This document shows, in pieces, positions 1 to 8,838 of a stretch of 21,825 nt of DNA. Below the pieces are notes generated by a model. It was given only the letters and a program-made list of their open reading frames with translations. It made no database searches and was not told the DNA's origin. Position 1 is the stretch's first letter. Each line of letters starts with the position of its first letter. The position numbers and the translations under genes are program-made. The stretch lies in assembly GCA_003427395.1 (NCBI GenBank), contig BFEA01000583.1, forward strand, positions 61,882-83,706, read 5' to 3'. The stretch is from Chara braunii (Eukaryota; Streptophyta; Charophyceae; Charales; Characeae).

Positions 1-169
1 CGAAGTATCATGGGGTGAATCGCAGTCCACCCAAGCACTTAGAACAACAAAATGACAATGCCAACAACAATCTACCCAGGGGAATGATCAGCGAAATATC
101 ATGGGGTGAATCGCAGCCCACCCAAGCACTTAGAAGAACAAAATGACAATGCCAACAGCATCCTTCATC
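1..169. repeat. Tandem duplication, 91-bp period
   Basis: A segment beginning near base 1 recurs from base 92 with only a few differences. Both copies share the stretch ATCATGGGGTGAATCGCAG and a later stretch CCCAAGCACTTAGAA. The first copy may be cut by the window edge, so further copies could lie to the left. No coding sequence is evident. Confidence 0.85.
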
Positions 170-229
170 CCCTTATTACCTGTTGACATTAACCCAAGGG
201 CTGCGTTTTCCAACCAAATAGAAAATTGA

Positions 230-1320
230 GTAGAAGAAGGAGATCATGGGTGAAGAGGACAAGGTTTGAGCTCACCAACACAAGGGGATGGATTGCGATT
301 CACAAGGAGGGGCTAGAATAGACAAATTAAGCAAGAAACAACACTCAAACACTACACACCATCAAGGTATGAGTTGCGATTTGCAACCAAGTGGAGAGAT
401 GAGTTGGGGAGAGAGATTAGGAGAGAAAAGACCAAGTTTTAGCTCAACAACACAAAGGGAAGGATTGCGATTCACAAGGTGACGCTAGAATGGACAAAAC
501 AAGCATGAATCAACACTCGAACACTACACATCATCAAGATATGAGTTGCGATTTGCAACCAAGTATGAGTAGGAGAAAGAGATTAGGAGAGAAAAAAATA
601 AAGATTTGGCTCAACAACACAAGGGGAAGGATTGCGATTCACAAGGAGAGGCTAGCATGGACAAAACAAGCATGAATCAACACTCAAACACTACACATCA
701 TCAAGGTATGAGTTGCGATTTGCAACCAAGTGGAGAGATGAGTAGGAGAGAGAGATTATGAGAGAAAAAGACAAAGTTTTAGCTCAACAACACAAGGGGA
801 AGTATTGCGATTCACAAGGAGAGGCTAGAATAGACAAAACAAGCATGAATCAACACTCAAACACTACACATCATCAAGAAATGAGTTGCGATTTGCAACC
901 AAGTGGAGAGATGGGTAGGAGAGAGAGATTAGGAGAGAAAAAAACAAAGTTTTAGCCCAATAACACAAGGGGAAGTATTGCGATTCACAAGGAGAGGCTA
1001 GAATGGACAAAACAAGCATGAATCAACACTCAAACACTACACATAATCAAGATATGAGTTGCGATTTGCAACCAAGTGGAGTGATGAGTATGAGAGAGAA
1101 ATTAGGAGAGAAAAAGACCAAGTTTTAGCTCAACAACACAAGGGGAAGTATTGCGATTCACAAGGAGAGGCTAGAATGGACAAAACAAGCATGAATCAAC
1201 ACTCAAACACTACACATCATCAAGATATGAGTTGCGATTTGCAACTAAGTGGAGAGATGAGTAGGAGAGAGAGATTAGGAGAGAAAAAGACAAAGTTTTA
1301 GCTCAACAACACAAGGGGAA
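230..1320. repeat. 173-bp satellite-like tandem repeat, about six copies
   Basis: The marker GCGATTCACAAGG recurs at 295, 467, 634, 807, 980 and 1153, giving periods of 172, 167, 173, 173 and 173 bp. A degenerate unit starts near 230 and a partial one ends near 1320. Each unit contains a small inverted repeat (GTTGC, 5-nt loop, GCAAC; for example 373-387). The period is not a multiple of three, so the short open frames across the array change frame from unit to unit and are not a repeated protein. The younger right-hand units are the most uniform. I read this as a satellite or an internal tandem repeat of an unidentified element. Confidence 0.9.
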
Positions 1321-1447
1321 GGAATAAGAAGAAAAGGAGATAGGAGGGGGAGAGGAGGAGGAAGATGAAGGGGAAGGAGAAGAAGAAGAAAAGGAGGGAG
1401 AAGAGGAAGAAGAAGGAGAAGAAGAAGAAGAAGAAGGAGGGGGAAGA
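1321..1447 (+). repeat. Purine-rich tract (GA/GAA), 81 nt uninterrupted at its core
   Basis: The plus strand is almost all purine from 1321, and from 1367 to 1447 it contains no pyrimidine. It immediately follows the 173-bp array. Such mirror-like purine runs can adopt triplex (H-DNA) structures, and a shorter purine run also primes plus-strand synthesis in LTR elements, but no LTR start is evident next to it. The leucine-rich minus-strand frame across it is a translation artefact of the tract. Confidence 0.85.
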
Positions 1448-2062
1448 CACTTCTCCACTCACCCCCTTGGATGCCTCCTTCTTGATGAAGCTTCACTTTC
1501 CTTGGCTATGGCTGCCTCCCTCTCCAAGCCTTTCCTCCCTCCTTCTCTCACCTCCTTCGAGTACCCACGGGCTCCTATCACTATGACTAGGGAGTCCTCC
1601 CCTCTAGGAGGGTTAATGGGACTCCTCTCAGTCTTGTCTTCTCCTCCACTAGCCTGGGAGCTATGGCGGACTACCTCCAGTCACTTCTAAGCTTCCGGAC
1701 TGGCAGGGGTTCCCTCACTACTCTCAGATTGCCTCTAGAGCTCCCACGGGCTCATTTGGGCATCATGGGTACTCCTCATGCAAGTATGAGAGTGGCGGAC
1801 TAATCCCCCAGCTTATATAGGCTGGAAACAGCCGTCCGCCCAGCCCTTGGGCCCTCCCAAGTGCCCTCAAGATGAACCGAGGTACCCCCTTGGCCAATTC
1901 TTACCTCTAGGCCTCTCCGGGGGTACCTGGACCTCTTTTCGGCCAGGTACATGCAGTCCGAGTGGTCGGTACCAACTCAGATTGCCTCTTGGCCTCTCAA
2001 GGCCTCTACCCCTTTTCCAAAATGTTGTTTCTAAGGCCTAGACCCAAAAACCGCAGCCCCAA
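1448..2062. other. Unrecognised non-coding stretch with a TATA-like site
   Basis: No convincing coding sequence is seen. A TTATATAG motif at about 1813-1820 sits between GC-rich flanks and could be a Pol II TATA box, for example of an LTR, but I see no LTR boundary that supports this. Inverted repeats begin here: CTTGGG/CCCAAG at 1846-1861; a 10-bp pair AGGTACCCCC/GGGGGTACCT at 1880-1889 and 1919-1928; and an 8-bp pair GTACCTGG/CCAGGTAC at 1923-1950, which overlaps the second arm and is therefore mutually exclusive with it. Confidence 0.5.
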
Positions 2063-2502
2063 TTGGAGAAAAAGGCCAACAAGGGCCTTTTCTCAGTAAT
2101 TTTCAGAGTTTGGCCTACCTTGGGTAGGCCGGACCATTTTTCAATGTGGCGCTGCATTTTCAGCCTTGGATCTGACTGAGATCCAAGGCCAGGATTATTC
2201 CGAGCTACCCCATGGTAGCCCATGCTTCAAATTTGAGCCCCTAGGTCCAATTTTTCAATTTTTGGTGCATCTGGCTCTTTTTTTGGGCGAAACGCACTGT
2301 TTTGTCTTTTTCTCCTTTTTGTTTTCTTTTTCTTTTTGGCTGCCACCTCATTCCGGATCTAGCCGTTTTTTGCTGGCCCCCAAAAAACGGTTGTTTTCTC
2401 TCCACCATGAGATCTGATTTCAGATCCATGGTTCAAAAGAAAACCGGAATTTCACCCTTTACATTTTCTTTTAATTTTTCCTTTTTTAAATTCAGATATT
2501 GT

Positions 2503-2531
2503 TGAGATATGGCCCCAAGGGCCATATCTCA
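2503..2531. repeat. 13-bp perfect hairpin, 3-nt loop
   Basis: TGAGATATGGCCC at 2503-2515 is the exact reverse complement of 2519-2531, separated by CAA. It is the longest perfect stem in the 1.6-5.6 kb block. Confidence 0.9.
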
Positions 2532-2569
2532 GCAATCTGGCCTGCACTCCTTGAATCTAGGAGGAGTGA

Positions 2570-2760
2570 GGTCATCATTGGGGTCTGGCGGTCCCTACTG
2601 CTGCCATCCCAATGGGCCGGCACACTCTCCTCTACCCATTTCTTCCATTTTCCCTCCTTTTTCCTCATTTTTCTCCCCATGCTCTTTTCTTTTTCTTTTA
2701 TTTTTTTGGTGACATGTGTTAATTTGCTGTGCATCTCTTTTCTAGGCCCTAGGACCTTGA
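2570..2760 (+). repeat. Diverged first copy of a roughly 190-bp module
   Basis: The run from GTCTGGCGGTCCCTACTGCTG through a (T,C)-rich tract to a GACATGTGTTAATTTGCTGT segment parallels the modules at about 4047-4170 and 4229-4385 in the same order: GGCAGTCCCTACTTGCTGC, then ACTCACTC, a TTTTC-rich tract, then GTCAAGTGTCAAYTAGCCGTT. It is clearly more diverged than the other two. Confidence 0.55.
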
Positions 2761-3071
2761 TTGTGGCCAGGTTCATGGCCGGCTGTTGGCCGTTACACCC
2801 CGGCTCACAAGGTTGGCATGCCCATGCCCCCAGGGGGCTCAATTCCTTCCCGTTAGCCTCCATTTCGAGCCCCCTTGGTTCCGGTTTTTCTTGAGTAGCC
2901 TGTACTTTGCTTGGAGCCCCTTGGGCTTTTATTTTCTTGTGCCTAGCTAGTCCGAAATACCTTGGGCTGCTGGGCACCCCCCCCCCTTATTATTTTTTTA
3001 TTGCTCCTCACTCCCGTTTTCATTCGTTTGAGCCCCACTAGCGTTGGCACCAGTGGTGCCCGTAACTTCTA

Positions 3072-3096
3072 CCGTCGAGATCCTCGAACTCGACGG
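3072..3096. repeat. Hairpin CCGTCGAG/CTCGACGG (family B, copy 1)
   Basis: Perfect 8-bp arms at 3072-3079 and 3089-3096 flank a 9-nt loop. A GGCAC...GTGCC inverted repeat (3046-3060) lies just upstream. A diverged copy of the same arrangement occurs at 4713-4737, about 1.64 kb away. Confidence 0.85.
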
Positions 3097-3496
3097 CGCC
3101 GTTTATTTTTTGTGGCCGCTCCTCATCTTTTCTAGTGGTCTCCTCTCTGGAACACCTCACGTCCCCGCCGCTTCTCGCGCTAGTCCCAATTTACCGTTCC
3201 GCCGACGGTGCCATCGACAGGGCCCAAATTTTCAACAATTTTTATTTGGCCCCTTTTGGCCCCCGGCGTCATTCCGATTGACGTCCAATTCTTTTACTTG
3301 GGACTTTCCAAGTCCCCGGCAGTCCAGTTTTATTATTTTCTTCATGTATCCCTTGTGCCGTCAATGTTTTTCCGGCCGCGGGGCCCCCGCCGTGCCGTTG
3401 CCGTTTTGCCGTCACACTCCCCTTAGGTCCGCGACACCATTTTCTATTGTTTCCGGCGTGCCGCGGCCCATTTCTCCTAGGTCCGAGCACTCCCAT

Positions 3497-3520
3497 GCAG
3501 TCCGTTATTTCTCGGACTGC
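3497..3520. repeat. Hairpin GCAGTCCG/CGGACTGC (family A, copy 1)
   Basis: Arms at 3497-3504 and 3513-3520 flank the loop TTATTTCT. Two further flanking pairs (AT/AT) extend the stem to 10 bp. Confidence 0.9.
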
Positions 3521-3658
3521 ATCCACCGCCATTTTGCTAGCCCCATAGCCCCATGTCATGCCCCAAGCCCAAGGAAAATAAAACGTTAATTTTCCTAAGA
3601 CCTCCGGGCTCACTTTTGGCTCCCGGAGCCCCAAAAACATGAGTTTGCCCCTCCCTAT

Positions 3659-3682
3659 GCAGTCCGTTGCAACTCGGACTGC
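3659..3682. repeat. Hairpin GCAGTCCG/CGGACTGC (family A, copy 2)
   Basis: The arms are identical to copy 1, but the loop differs (TTGCAACT). The stem extends by one pair to 9 bp. It lies 162 bp after copy 1. Confidence 0.9.
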
Positions 3683-3820
3683 ACTAGGGGCAGTTTCCCT
3701 TGCCCCAATGTCCCTCAACTAGCCCCCTACCAAAATAAAATCAGGAGGCCAATTCCTAAGTGCATCCGACCTCAATTCTGGCTCCCGGTGCCCTTGAAAC
3801 TTGACTTTGGCCTCCCCCAT

Positions 3821-3843
3821 GCAATCCGTTATTTTTCGGTTGC
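3821..3843. repeat. Hairpin GCAATCCG/CGGTTGC (family A, copy 3)
   Basis: Seven pairs with one bulged T and the loop TTATTTTT. Flanking CAT/ATG adds three pairs. It lies 162 bp after copy 2, the same spacing as between copies 1 and 2. Compared with copy 1, the G-C pair at the fourth arm position has become A-T on both arms. Confidence 0.85.
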
Positions 3844-4046
3844 ATGGGGCCTTGTTTTCTTTTAATTTTCTCAGCATAAATCAAAGAAAAACATGGTCCT
3901 TTGTAACCGCCATATTGCCCAAGTGAACCTGGTCCAAAATCCTTCCCCTAGGTGGCCGTTTTTATCCGTTAGTGCCCTTTTGACTTTCCCCCTTTTACTT
4001 TTCTTTTTCTTTTCTTTTTCTTTTCTATTCCCCCCACTTGTGGATA

Positions 4047-4390
4047 GTTGGGACTTGGCAGTCCCTACTTGCTGCAGTCCCAACTGACGGCCAACTCACT
4101 CATCCTCCCTCACACCCATTTTCTTTTTCTTTTCTTTTTCTTTGTGCATGTCAAGTGTCAATTAGCCGTTAAGGCCCTTTTCTCAATTTTCTTTTCTTTT
4201 CTTTTTCTTTTTCCTCCCTTCTTGGCCAGTTGGGACCTGGCAGTCCCTACTTGCTGCAGTCCCTACTAACGGCCAACTCACTCACTCCCTATCACTCTCC
4301 TTGTCTCATTCTCCCACATTTTCTTTTTCTTTTTCTTTTTCTTTTTGCTTGTCAAGTGTCAACTAGCCGTTAAGGCCCTTTTCTTGCCTC
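4047..4390 (+). repeat. Tandem pair of a roughly 182-201 bp module with TTTTC tracts
   Basis: The sequence GGCAGTCCCTACTTGCTGCAG appears in both units with a 182-bp offset (unit starts 4047 and 4229). GTCAAGTGTCAA(T/C)TAGCCGTTAA appears with a 201-bp offset (4150 and 4351). The difference in offset comes from length changes in the intervening (TTTTC)n tracts, which suggests slippage. A more diverged relative lies at 2570-2760. Confidence 0.85.
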
Positions 4391-4426
4391 TTCCTCTTAG
4401 TTTTGGCCCTTCCTACACTCAAGGGC

Positions 4427-4448
4427 CAGTCCGTTATTTTTCGGACTG
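4427..4448. repeat. Hairpin CAGTCCG/CGGACTG (family A, copy 4)
   Basis: Perfect 7-bp arms flank the loop TTATTTTT, the same loop as copy 3. It has the G-C version of the variable pair, like copies 1 and 2. Confidence 0.85.
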
Positions 4449-4588
4449 CAGTTGTGGCCCTTCCATGCCCTTGGGAGCCACCGTTAGTCCTCCTCTCTCC
4501 CAAACGGTAGGCCCCCTTGCACCAATTTTTTTTCGGAAGCCTATTTTCTTCATGTTGGCCCCTTTTGGCCCTACTTTCTTGGGGGAAA

Positions 4589-4611
4589 GCAATCCGAGCT
4601 TTTCGGATTGC
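4589..4611. repeat. Hairpin GCAATCCGA/TCGGATTGC (family A, copy 5)
   Basis: Perfect 9-bp arms, 10 with the flanking A/T, and a 5-nt loop GCTTT. This copy has A and T at the position that is G and C in copies 1, 2 and 4. Both arms have therefore changed and pairing is preserved. Confidence 0.9.
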
Positions 4612-4676
4612 TCCCATGCCTCCCACCACTTGTTTCTTTATTTTTTTATTTTTCTTTTAGCCCTCCCACTTGCTCT

Positions 4677-4696
4677 CACTAGTGCTTGCACTAGTG
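4677..4696. repeat. Hairpin CACTAGTGC/GCACTAGTG, 2-nt loop
   Basis: Perfect 9-bp arms are separated by TT. It lies immediately upstream of the family B hairpin at 4713-4737. The corresponding place upstream of 3072 holds a weaker CCACT/AGTGG pairing in a recognisably related sequence. Confidence 0.85.
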
Positions 4697-4712
4697 GTGC
4701 TAATAAATTTGA

Positions 4713-4737
4713 CTGTCAATATCTCCGATCTTGACGG
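4713..4737. repeat. Hairpin CTGTCAA/TTGACGG (family B, copy 2)
   Basis: Seven pairs, one of them T-G. It is the diverged counterpart of 3072-3096. The inner arm CCGTCGA/TCGACGG has become CTGTCAA/TTGACGG, so the internal G-C pair has changed to A-T on both arms. Confidence 0.7.
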
Positions 4738-4795
4738 TGCACCTTGTTTTATTTTTTGCACCGCATACCATGCCGCCATTTTTCCTTGGGACGTC

Positions 4796-5040
4796 ACGGG
4801 TCCCCACCGCTTGTCCCACGCTGGTCCCCGACACTTTGTCCCGCTGGTGGTCCCGCTGGTACCGCAATTTTTGCTTAGTCCCCCATGGTCCCCGTCACTA
4901 GTCCCGTGCTAATACCACATTTTTGCTTGGTCCCACGTGGTCCCCGACACATTGTCCCGCCGGTACCACATCTTTTTTTGGTCTCACGTGGTCCCCGACA
5001 CTTTGTCCTGTCGGTACCACGTCTTTTGTTGGTCTCACAC
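4796..5040 (+). repeat. GC-rich minisatellite, about four units of 51-64 bp
   Basis: Units are anchored on TGGTCCCCGACAC-like segments near 4822, 4886, 4938 and 4989, with offsets of 64, 52 and 51 bp. Each continues into a TTGTCCCGCCGGTACCAC-like part and a T-run. Two units contain a CACGTG (G-box) hexamer, at about 4934-4939 and 4985-4990. The open frames here have no recognisable domain. Confidence 0.75.
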
Positions 5041-5611
5041 ACCGTATCTCCCCGGACGTGGATCCCCGCTTATCCTGCGGCCCCCTCGGCCCTCTTGCCG
5101 CTGCGTCCTAGTAGCCCATCTAGTCTGGCCACCTTTTCCCTGCGCCGGCGCCTTACGTCCTGCTTCTTTTCTCTCTTTGCCGCGCACCTCCTATGCTACT
5201 ATTACTTTCCCGGCGGTCCTTCTCTATTTTTGAGGGAAGGATCGTCTCTGCTATTTTCTTGCAGTCCTTTTGCCGCTCCCCGTTTCGACAATTCCTTCTT
5301 GGTTCGAGGGTCTCGGCGATTTCGGGCGGCCTCTAGCTTCCTAGTGTCGTCGCTCACGCCTTTGGTCCTTCCAACATCCTTGCCTCCGGTTTTCTCTGCC
5401 GTGCACAAATCGGCCATATACAGCCTCTCGAGTGTTGGGAAGTCATTCGGGACTCACCAGTCCCGACACCGGTCTGGGGGGGGTAGGCTCGGGCGGGTAA
5501 CTCATTCAGGAGTTGGGCCCCTGATCCCACGTTGAGGCTCACCATGGGCATAGCGCCCATTGTTCGGGGAGGCAGGGGCAAAGGAAAGCATTCGGCCCAG
5601 CGGTAGGACCA
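5041..5611. other. No gene recognised; presumed 3' flank or UTR of the LINE
   Basis: GC-rich DNA between the minisatellite and the LINE stop codon. The plus-strand open frame of 216 codons crossing it has no domain I recognise and a composition like its non-coding surroundings. Small inverted repeats persist (5447-5466; ATGGGC/GCCCAT at 5544-5560). No poly(A) tail or 3' tandem repeat marks the 3' end of the minus-strand LINE, so its boundary lies somewhere in this stretch or at about 5600. Confidence 0.4.
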
Positions 5612-7290
5612 CTAGTCATCCTGCATTGCCCAATTCTTCCATCTAAGTTTCCCGTTATCGTGCACTTCAGCCATCTTACAATCGGGGTCAAGCCAGATTT
5701 CCCGGAACGCAGCTTTAGCCTTTCTCTTGCACTCCTCATCGTGGGTTGCTGCCAGTACCTCAACAAGCTTCTTGCTGGCTTTGCTCAGGTTTGCACGAAT
5801 GACTTCCAGTAAATGTGCCTTGGCCTGGTGGAACCCAAAGGCAGCATCTTGTCGTTCTGCAGAGCACCGGATCCTCCAGATTATCATGAGGACTGCCAAT
5901 CTCATGTGGCCAAAAAAATTATGTTGAAAGGGTGTCCAAACTACTGGCATGTTCCGGCGTTTCCCTATTAGGATTAGAGCAATGTCCCAGTAGAATGCAG
6001 AGCCTGTAAGCGTGTGCCACATCGCATCCCACCATTGCCACAATCGAGTCGCCATTGGGCACGCGAGTAGGCAGTGTTCGAGATCCGCCCTTCGTGGCTG
6101 TGCATTCGGACCGCAGTGAGCACATATTGGGGAGAGGATCCCGGCCTGCTCGAGGTTGGATCTTGTTGTGATCCAATCCGGGGTCGGGAGACAGCGGTGA
6201 GTTATTTGCCATTGAAGGGCTCGGTGGGAGGTAGGCCTGATGTGAGCGTATGTGGGTCATGGGATGTGACGCAGGCTTCCTTCACTTATCGGAGAGTCCC
6301 TTTTCCATCTGTTCTGGACTGCTTTGGTGGATGAGTGGAAGGCGTGTGAATACTGCCATACCGGCACGAGATTGGTGCCCTTCCATTCCCACTCGTCCGG
6401 GTCAAAGGGTAGTCCCCCCACTGGGGTGGACATTTCGTACGCATAATAGCCTGCTTCCTCGGAACCCACTACTCTAATTCTCATCAGCTCCTTTTCTTGT
6501 GCCGTGCGGTCCAGATCACGGTTTCTTTGAAGGGAGGCCCATCTTGCCCCCGGTACGTCTGGTTCATATGCCTGCAACTGTACTCTTCCTTAGGTCACTT
6601 GTGATATCCTGAAAATGAGCATAGGGATGCCATTTGGGGTGGCCTGTATAACCCAATCAAGGGGACACATCGACGGGCCATCTTGTAGTTTAGCCACCCA
6701 TTGGGGTGGGATCGCCGTCTGCGGTTTCTGCAGCTTGGTTTGGCTTCTTTTTATATATTTGAGTTGAGACTGCAGCTGGTCAACCATCTTCCATGTGCCC
6801 GCCTGGTTGTCCCACAGGTCACCGAGGGTGTATATACCATTTCTCACCCAGGTTAACCAGTGGGAGTTTGCTGCGAGGGAAAATGGTTGTCCGTCATTAT
6901 CGCAGACGAGCGGGTTTCCGAACAGAGGTTGTCGCCATATCTCCTTCCATCTCAGGGGGGGGGGCTTCCTAGTTGGACCCATCTGTCTCCATAGTCGCAG
7001 CATCGAGATCCAAAGGGGGTCATTTTGGAGATCCCTTCGTACTCTGTTTCGGGGTAAGTCGTTTGTGTTGCGACGCGGGGGTTTCGGGAGCGACCAGGCA
7101 GCGTTTGTCAGCCACATAAGGGGATGGACTGTGAGGTCAGGATGGGATGGGGGGGCCAGGAGTGACAACTGTATGTACGCCAATTGTTGCCATGAGACAT
7201 CGTTGGCGAGCACGAGGCGAATAATTACTTTAAACATTAATGCTCTGATCTCATCCCCCGGGTCCAAGATACTGAGTCCCCCAACCTTTT
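5612..7290 (-). pseudogene. LINE ORF2 C-terminal region with CCHC zinc finger (zf-RVT type)
   Basis: This continues the LINE protein after the frameshift near 7280. After the RT there is a region of W-rich helices (for example NDVSWQQLAYIQL), usual between RT and the finger in plant LINEs. The finger lies at about 6059-6124: C-x2-C-x12-H-x4-C (CAHC...HCLLAC), followed by a Trp-rich PMATRLWQWWDAMWH segment typical of the zf-RVT domain, thought to bind the element's RNA or DNA during target-primed reverse transcription. Two stops (6590-6592, 6257-6259) interrupt it in the same frame. Translation across each stop keeps LINE-like sequence, so they are point changes, not boundaries. The tail to 5612 is lysine- and alanine-rich and helical. 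Confidence 0.85.
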
Positions 7291-8838
7291 TTGCTGCGTG
7301 ACATATTTCCACGCAACTCTTTTGATGCAATGTATAAGCTCATAATCATTTCTCCATAGGTAAGCGGCCAGTGCTGCACGAAGGTTCACTAGTCGCTTCT
7401 CTGGGATCTCCCAGAAGGATGACTTGTACCAGATGGTGGCGAGGACTGCATTATTTATCGCAAGTGCCCTGCCTATGAGTGATGTGTGTAGGCCATCCCA
7501 TTTGGCTAGTCTTTGCAGGGCAGTCTGAACCAAGGCCTGGTCGTGATCGTGTGGGGGACCCAGTGCTGTCAGGCGAATACCCAGGATTCTGATTGCATCG
7601 TCGTGCGGTTTCCAAGTGACCGGCGACTCTTGCGGGGGAGGGGTTTCTTGTGGGGAAAGCTACCAACCCTCCGTCTTAGTCCCCCAATTGACTTTCATGT
7701 CAGCTGCCACTGCAAACAATTGAATTGTGTTTGTAAGTGCTCTCAGGGAGGCCGACGAGGCCCGAAAAAGAACCGTGAGGTCGTCAGCGAAGAGTGACGT
7801 CACCGGCACGAGGTGTGGGGGTAGTTCCAGGATATCGATTCGCTCTATGTTGGGGTTAGACCTGATCATTGCTGCCAGCGCTTCCATTACCAGGACGAAG
7901 AGGAGAGGGGTCACCAGGTCACCTTGTCTCACCGACTGTTGGAGGGCAAACGGGGCGGACAGGTGGCCGTTAACAATAACATTGGTCTCCGTCGATCTAT
8001 GCATGATGGATACCCATGATCTGAACGCCTCGCCGAAGTTTATTTTCTGCATACAGCAGTCCATGAAGTCCCAGTCAACGTGATCATAGGATTTCTCGAA
8101 GTCTATAAACAGGATAGCTGCTTCCTTACGGTGCTGTCTAGCATATTTTATTATCTCATTTACCAGCAGCACATTGTCCTGGATGTTTCGGTGAGGCATG
8201 AACCCTGTTTGGTCTTGGTATATTAGGTGAGACATGTGCGGTGGCAAGCGATTGGTAAGTGCTTTGGAGACCATTTTGTATGGTAGGGGGAGCAATGTGA
8301 TTGGTCTATAATTTCTAACATCCCTTTTATCCCCCTTTTTATATAGAAGGGTAGTGATCCCTTGGCTCCCTCCGAAGGAGCCTTCCCTCCGGATTGCCTG
8401 CACATACGCTGCAATCCTGTCTTGAAAGATTGTCCAATTTTGTATCCAAAATTCCTTGGGAAAGGAATCGAGGCCCGTTTTTTTTTCATCTTCCATTTCT
8501 CTCAGGGCCTCCAGCAGCTCGTCTGTGGACAGTGGCGCATCCAGCAATTGCCGTTGGACTGTCGAGAGCATTGCTGGCAGGCTTTGGAGCATTGTCTGTC
8601 TAGCTTGTGCCACTCTCTCAGTGCCCCACTGACCAGTTTCCGAAGCGTACAGTTTTTGGTAGTACATGGCTGCATAATCTACTATGGCGTATGCATTTCT
8701 TGCTTCCGGGAGGGCGGGGTCGAAAGGGTGACGAAGTGTGGACACCGTCGCTTGTCTAGCCCTGACCTTGGCCTTTCTAAAAAAGGTTTTGGCCATTGTC
8801 CCCTTTGTGTCCTGGTTCCGGATACGAGCGTGAATGTG
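7237..8838 (-). pseudogene. LINE reverse transcriptase
   Basis: The longest uninterrupted piece is 8796-7660. It carries the RT blocks in order: an NYRPITLL block at about residue 162; GFMPHRNIQDN at about 198; motif A ILFIDFEKSYDHVDW at about 228-242 with the first catalytic Asp; SVRQGDLVTPLLF at about 288-300; and motif C LFADD at about 335-339 with the catalytic Asp pair. Catalytic residues therefore survive. The block normally reading GxPLSP is DLVTP here. The frame continues past a TAG at 7660-7662 into the RT thumb (QTALQRLAKWDGL, SSFWEIPEKRLVNLRAALAAYLW) before shifting frame near 7280. It would copy LINE RNA at a nicked target. With the stops on both sides it is non-functional as a polyprotein. 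Confidence 0.92.

Larger units (their letters stand above)
1600..5560. repeat. Hairpin-dense block ('hairpin forest')
   Basis: Perfect short inverted repeats follow one another through a gene-free 4 kb. Besides the hairpins given their own entries, examples are 2066-2094 (11 bp with a one-base bulge), 2112-2130 (GGCCTACC/GGTAGGCC, 3-nt loop), 2163-2189 (11 bp, 5-nt loop), 2204-2219 (GCTACC/GGTAGC), 2363-2390 (CCGTTTTTTG/CAAAAAACGG), 2411-2426 (GATCTGA/TCAGATC) and 5447-5466 (TCGGGACT/AGTCCCGA). By a rough count, less than one perfect 8-bp stem with a loop of 9 nt or less is expected by chance in 4 kb; at least ten are present. The structure could act in DNA or in a transcript; its direction is unknown. 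Open frames across the block lack recognisable domains. Confidence 0.75.

Noticed and set aside
1275-1496. Leucine-rich minus-strand open frame resembling a membrane protein
   Set aside because: It is the translation of the GA/GAA purine tract; low complexity, not a gene.
2492-2977. 161-codon minus-strand open frame and overlapping plus-strand frames
   Set aside because: They cross the hairpins and the T-rich module, lack domains, and have the composition of surrounding non-coding repeats.
3497-4611. CRISPR array or integron-like recombination sites
   Set aside because: The hairpins are spaced by diverged duplicates, not unique spacers, no cas or integrase genes are linked, and the context is eukaryotic.
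5290-5320. tRNA T-arm-like GGTTCGAGGGTC
   Set aside because: No matching acceptor, D or anticodon arms at the right distances; no tRNA gene was found in the window.
4885-5535. 216-codon plus-strand open frame
   Set aside because: It starts within the minisatellite, is Ser/Pro/Leu-rich by base composition, and has no recognisable domain.
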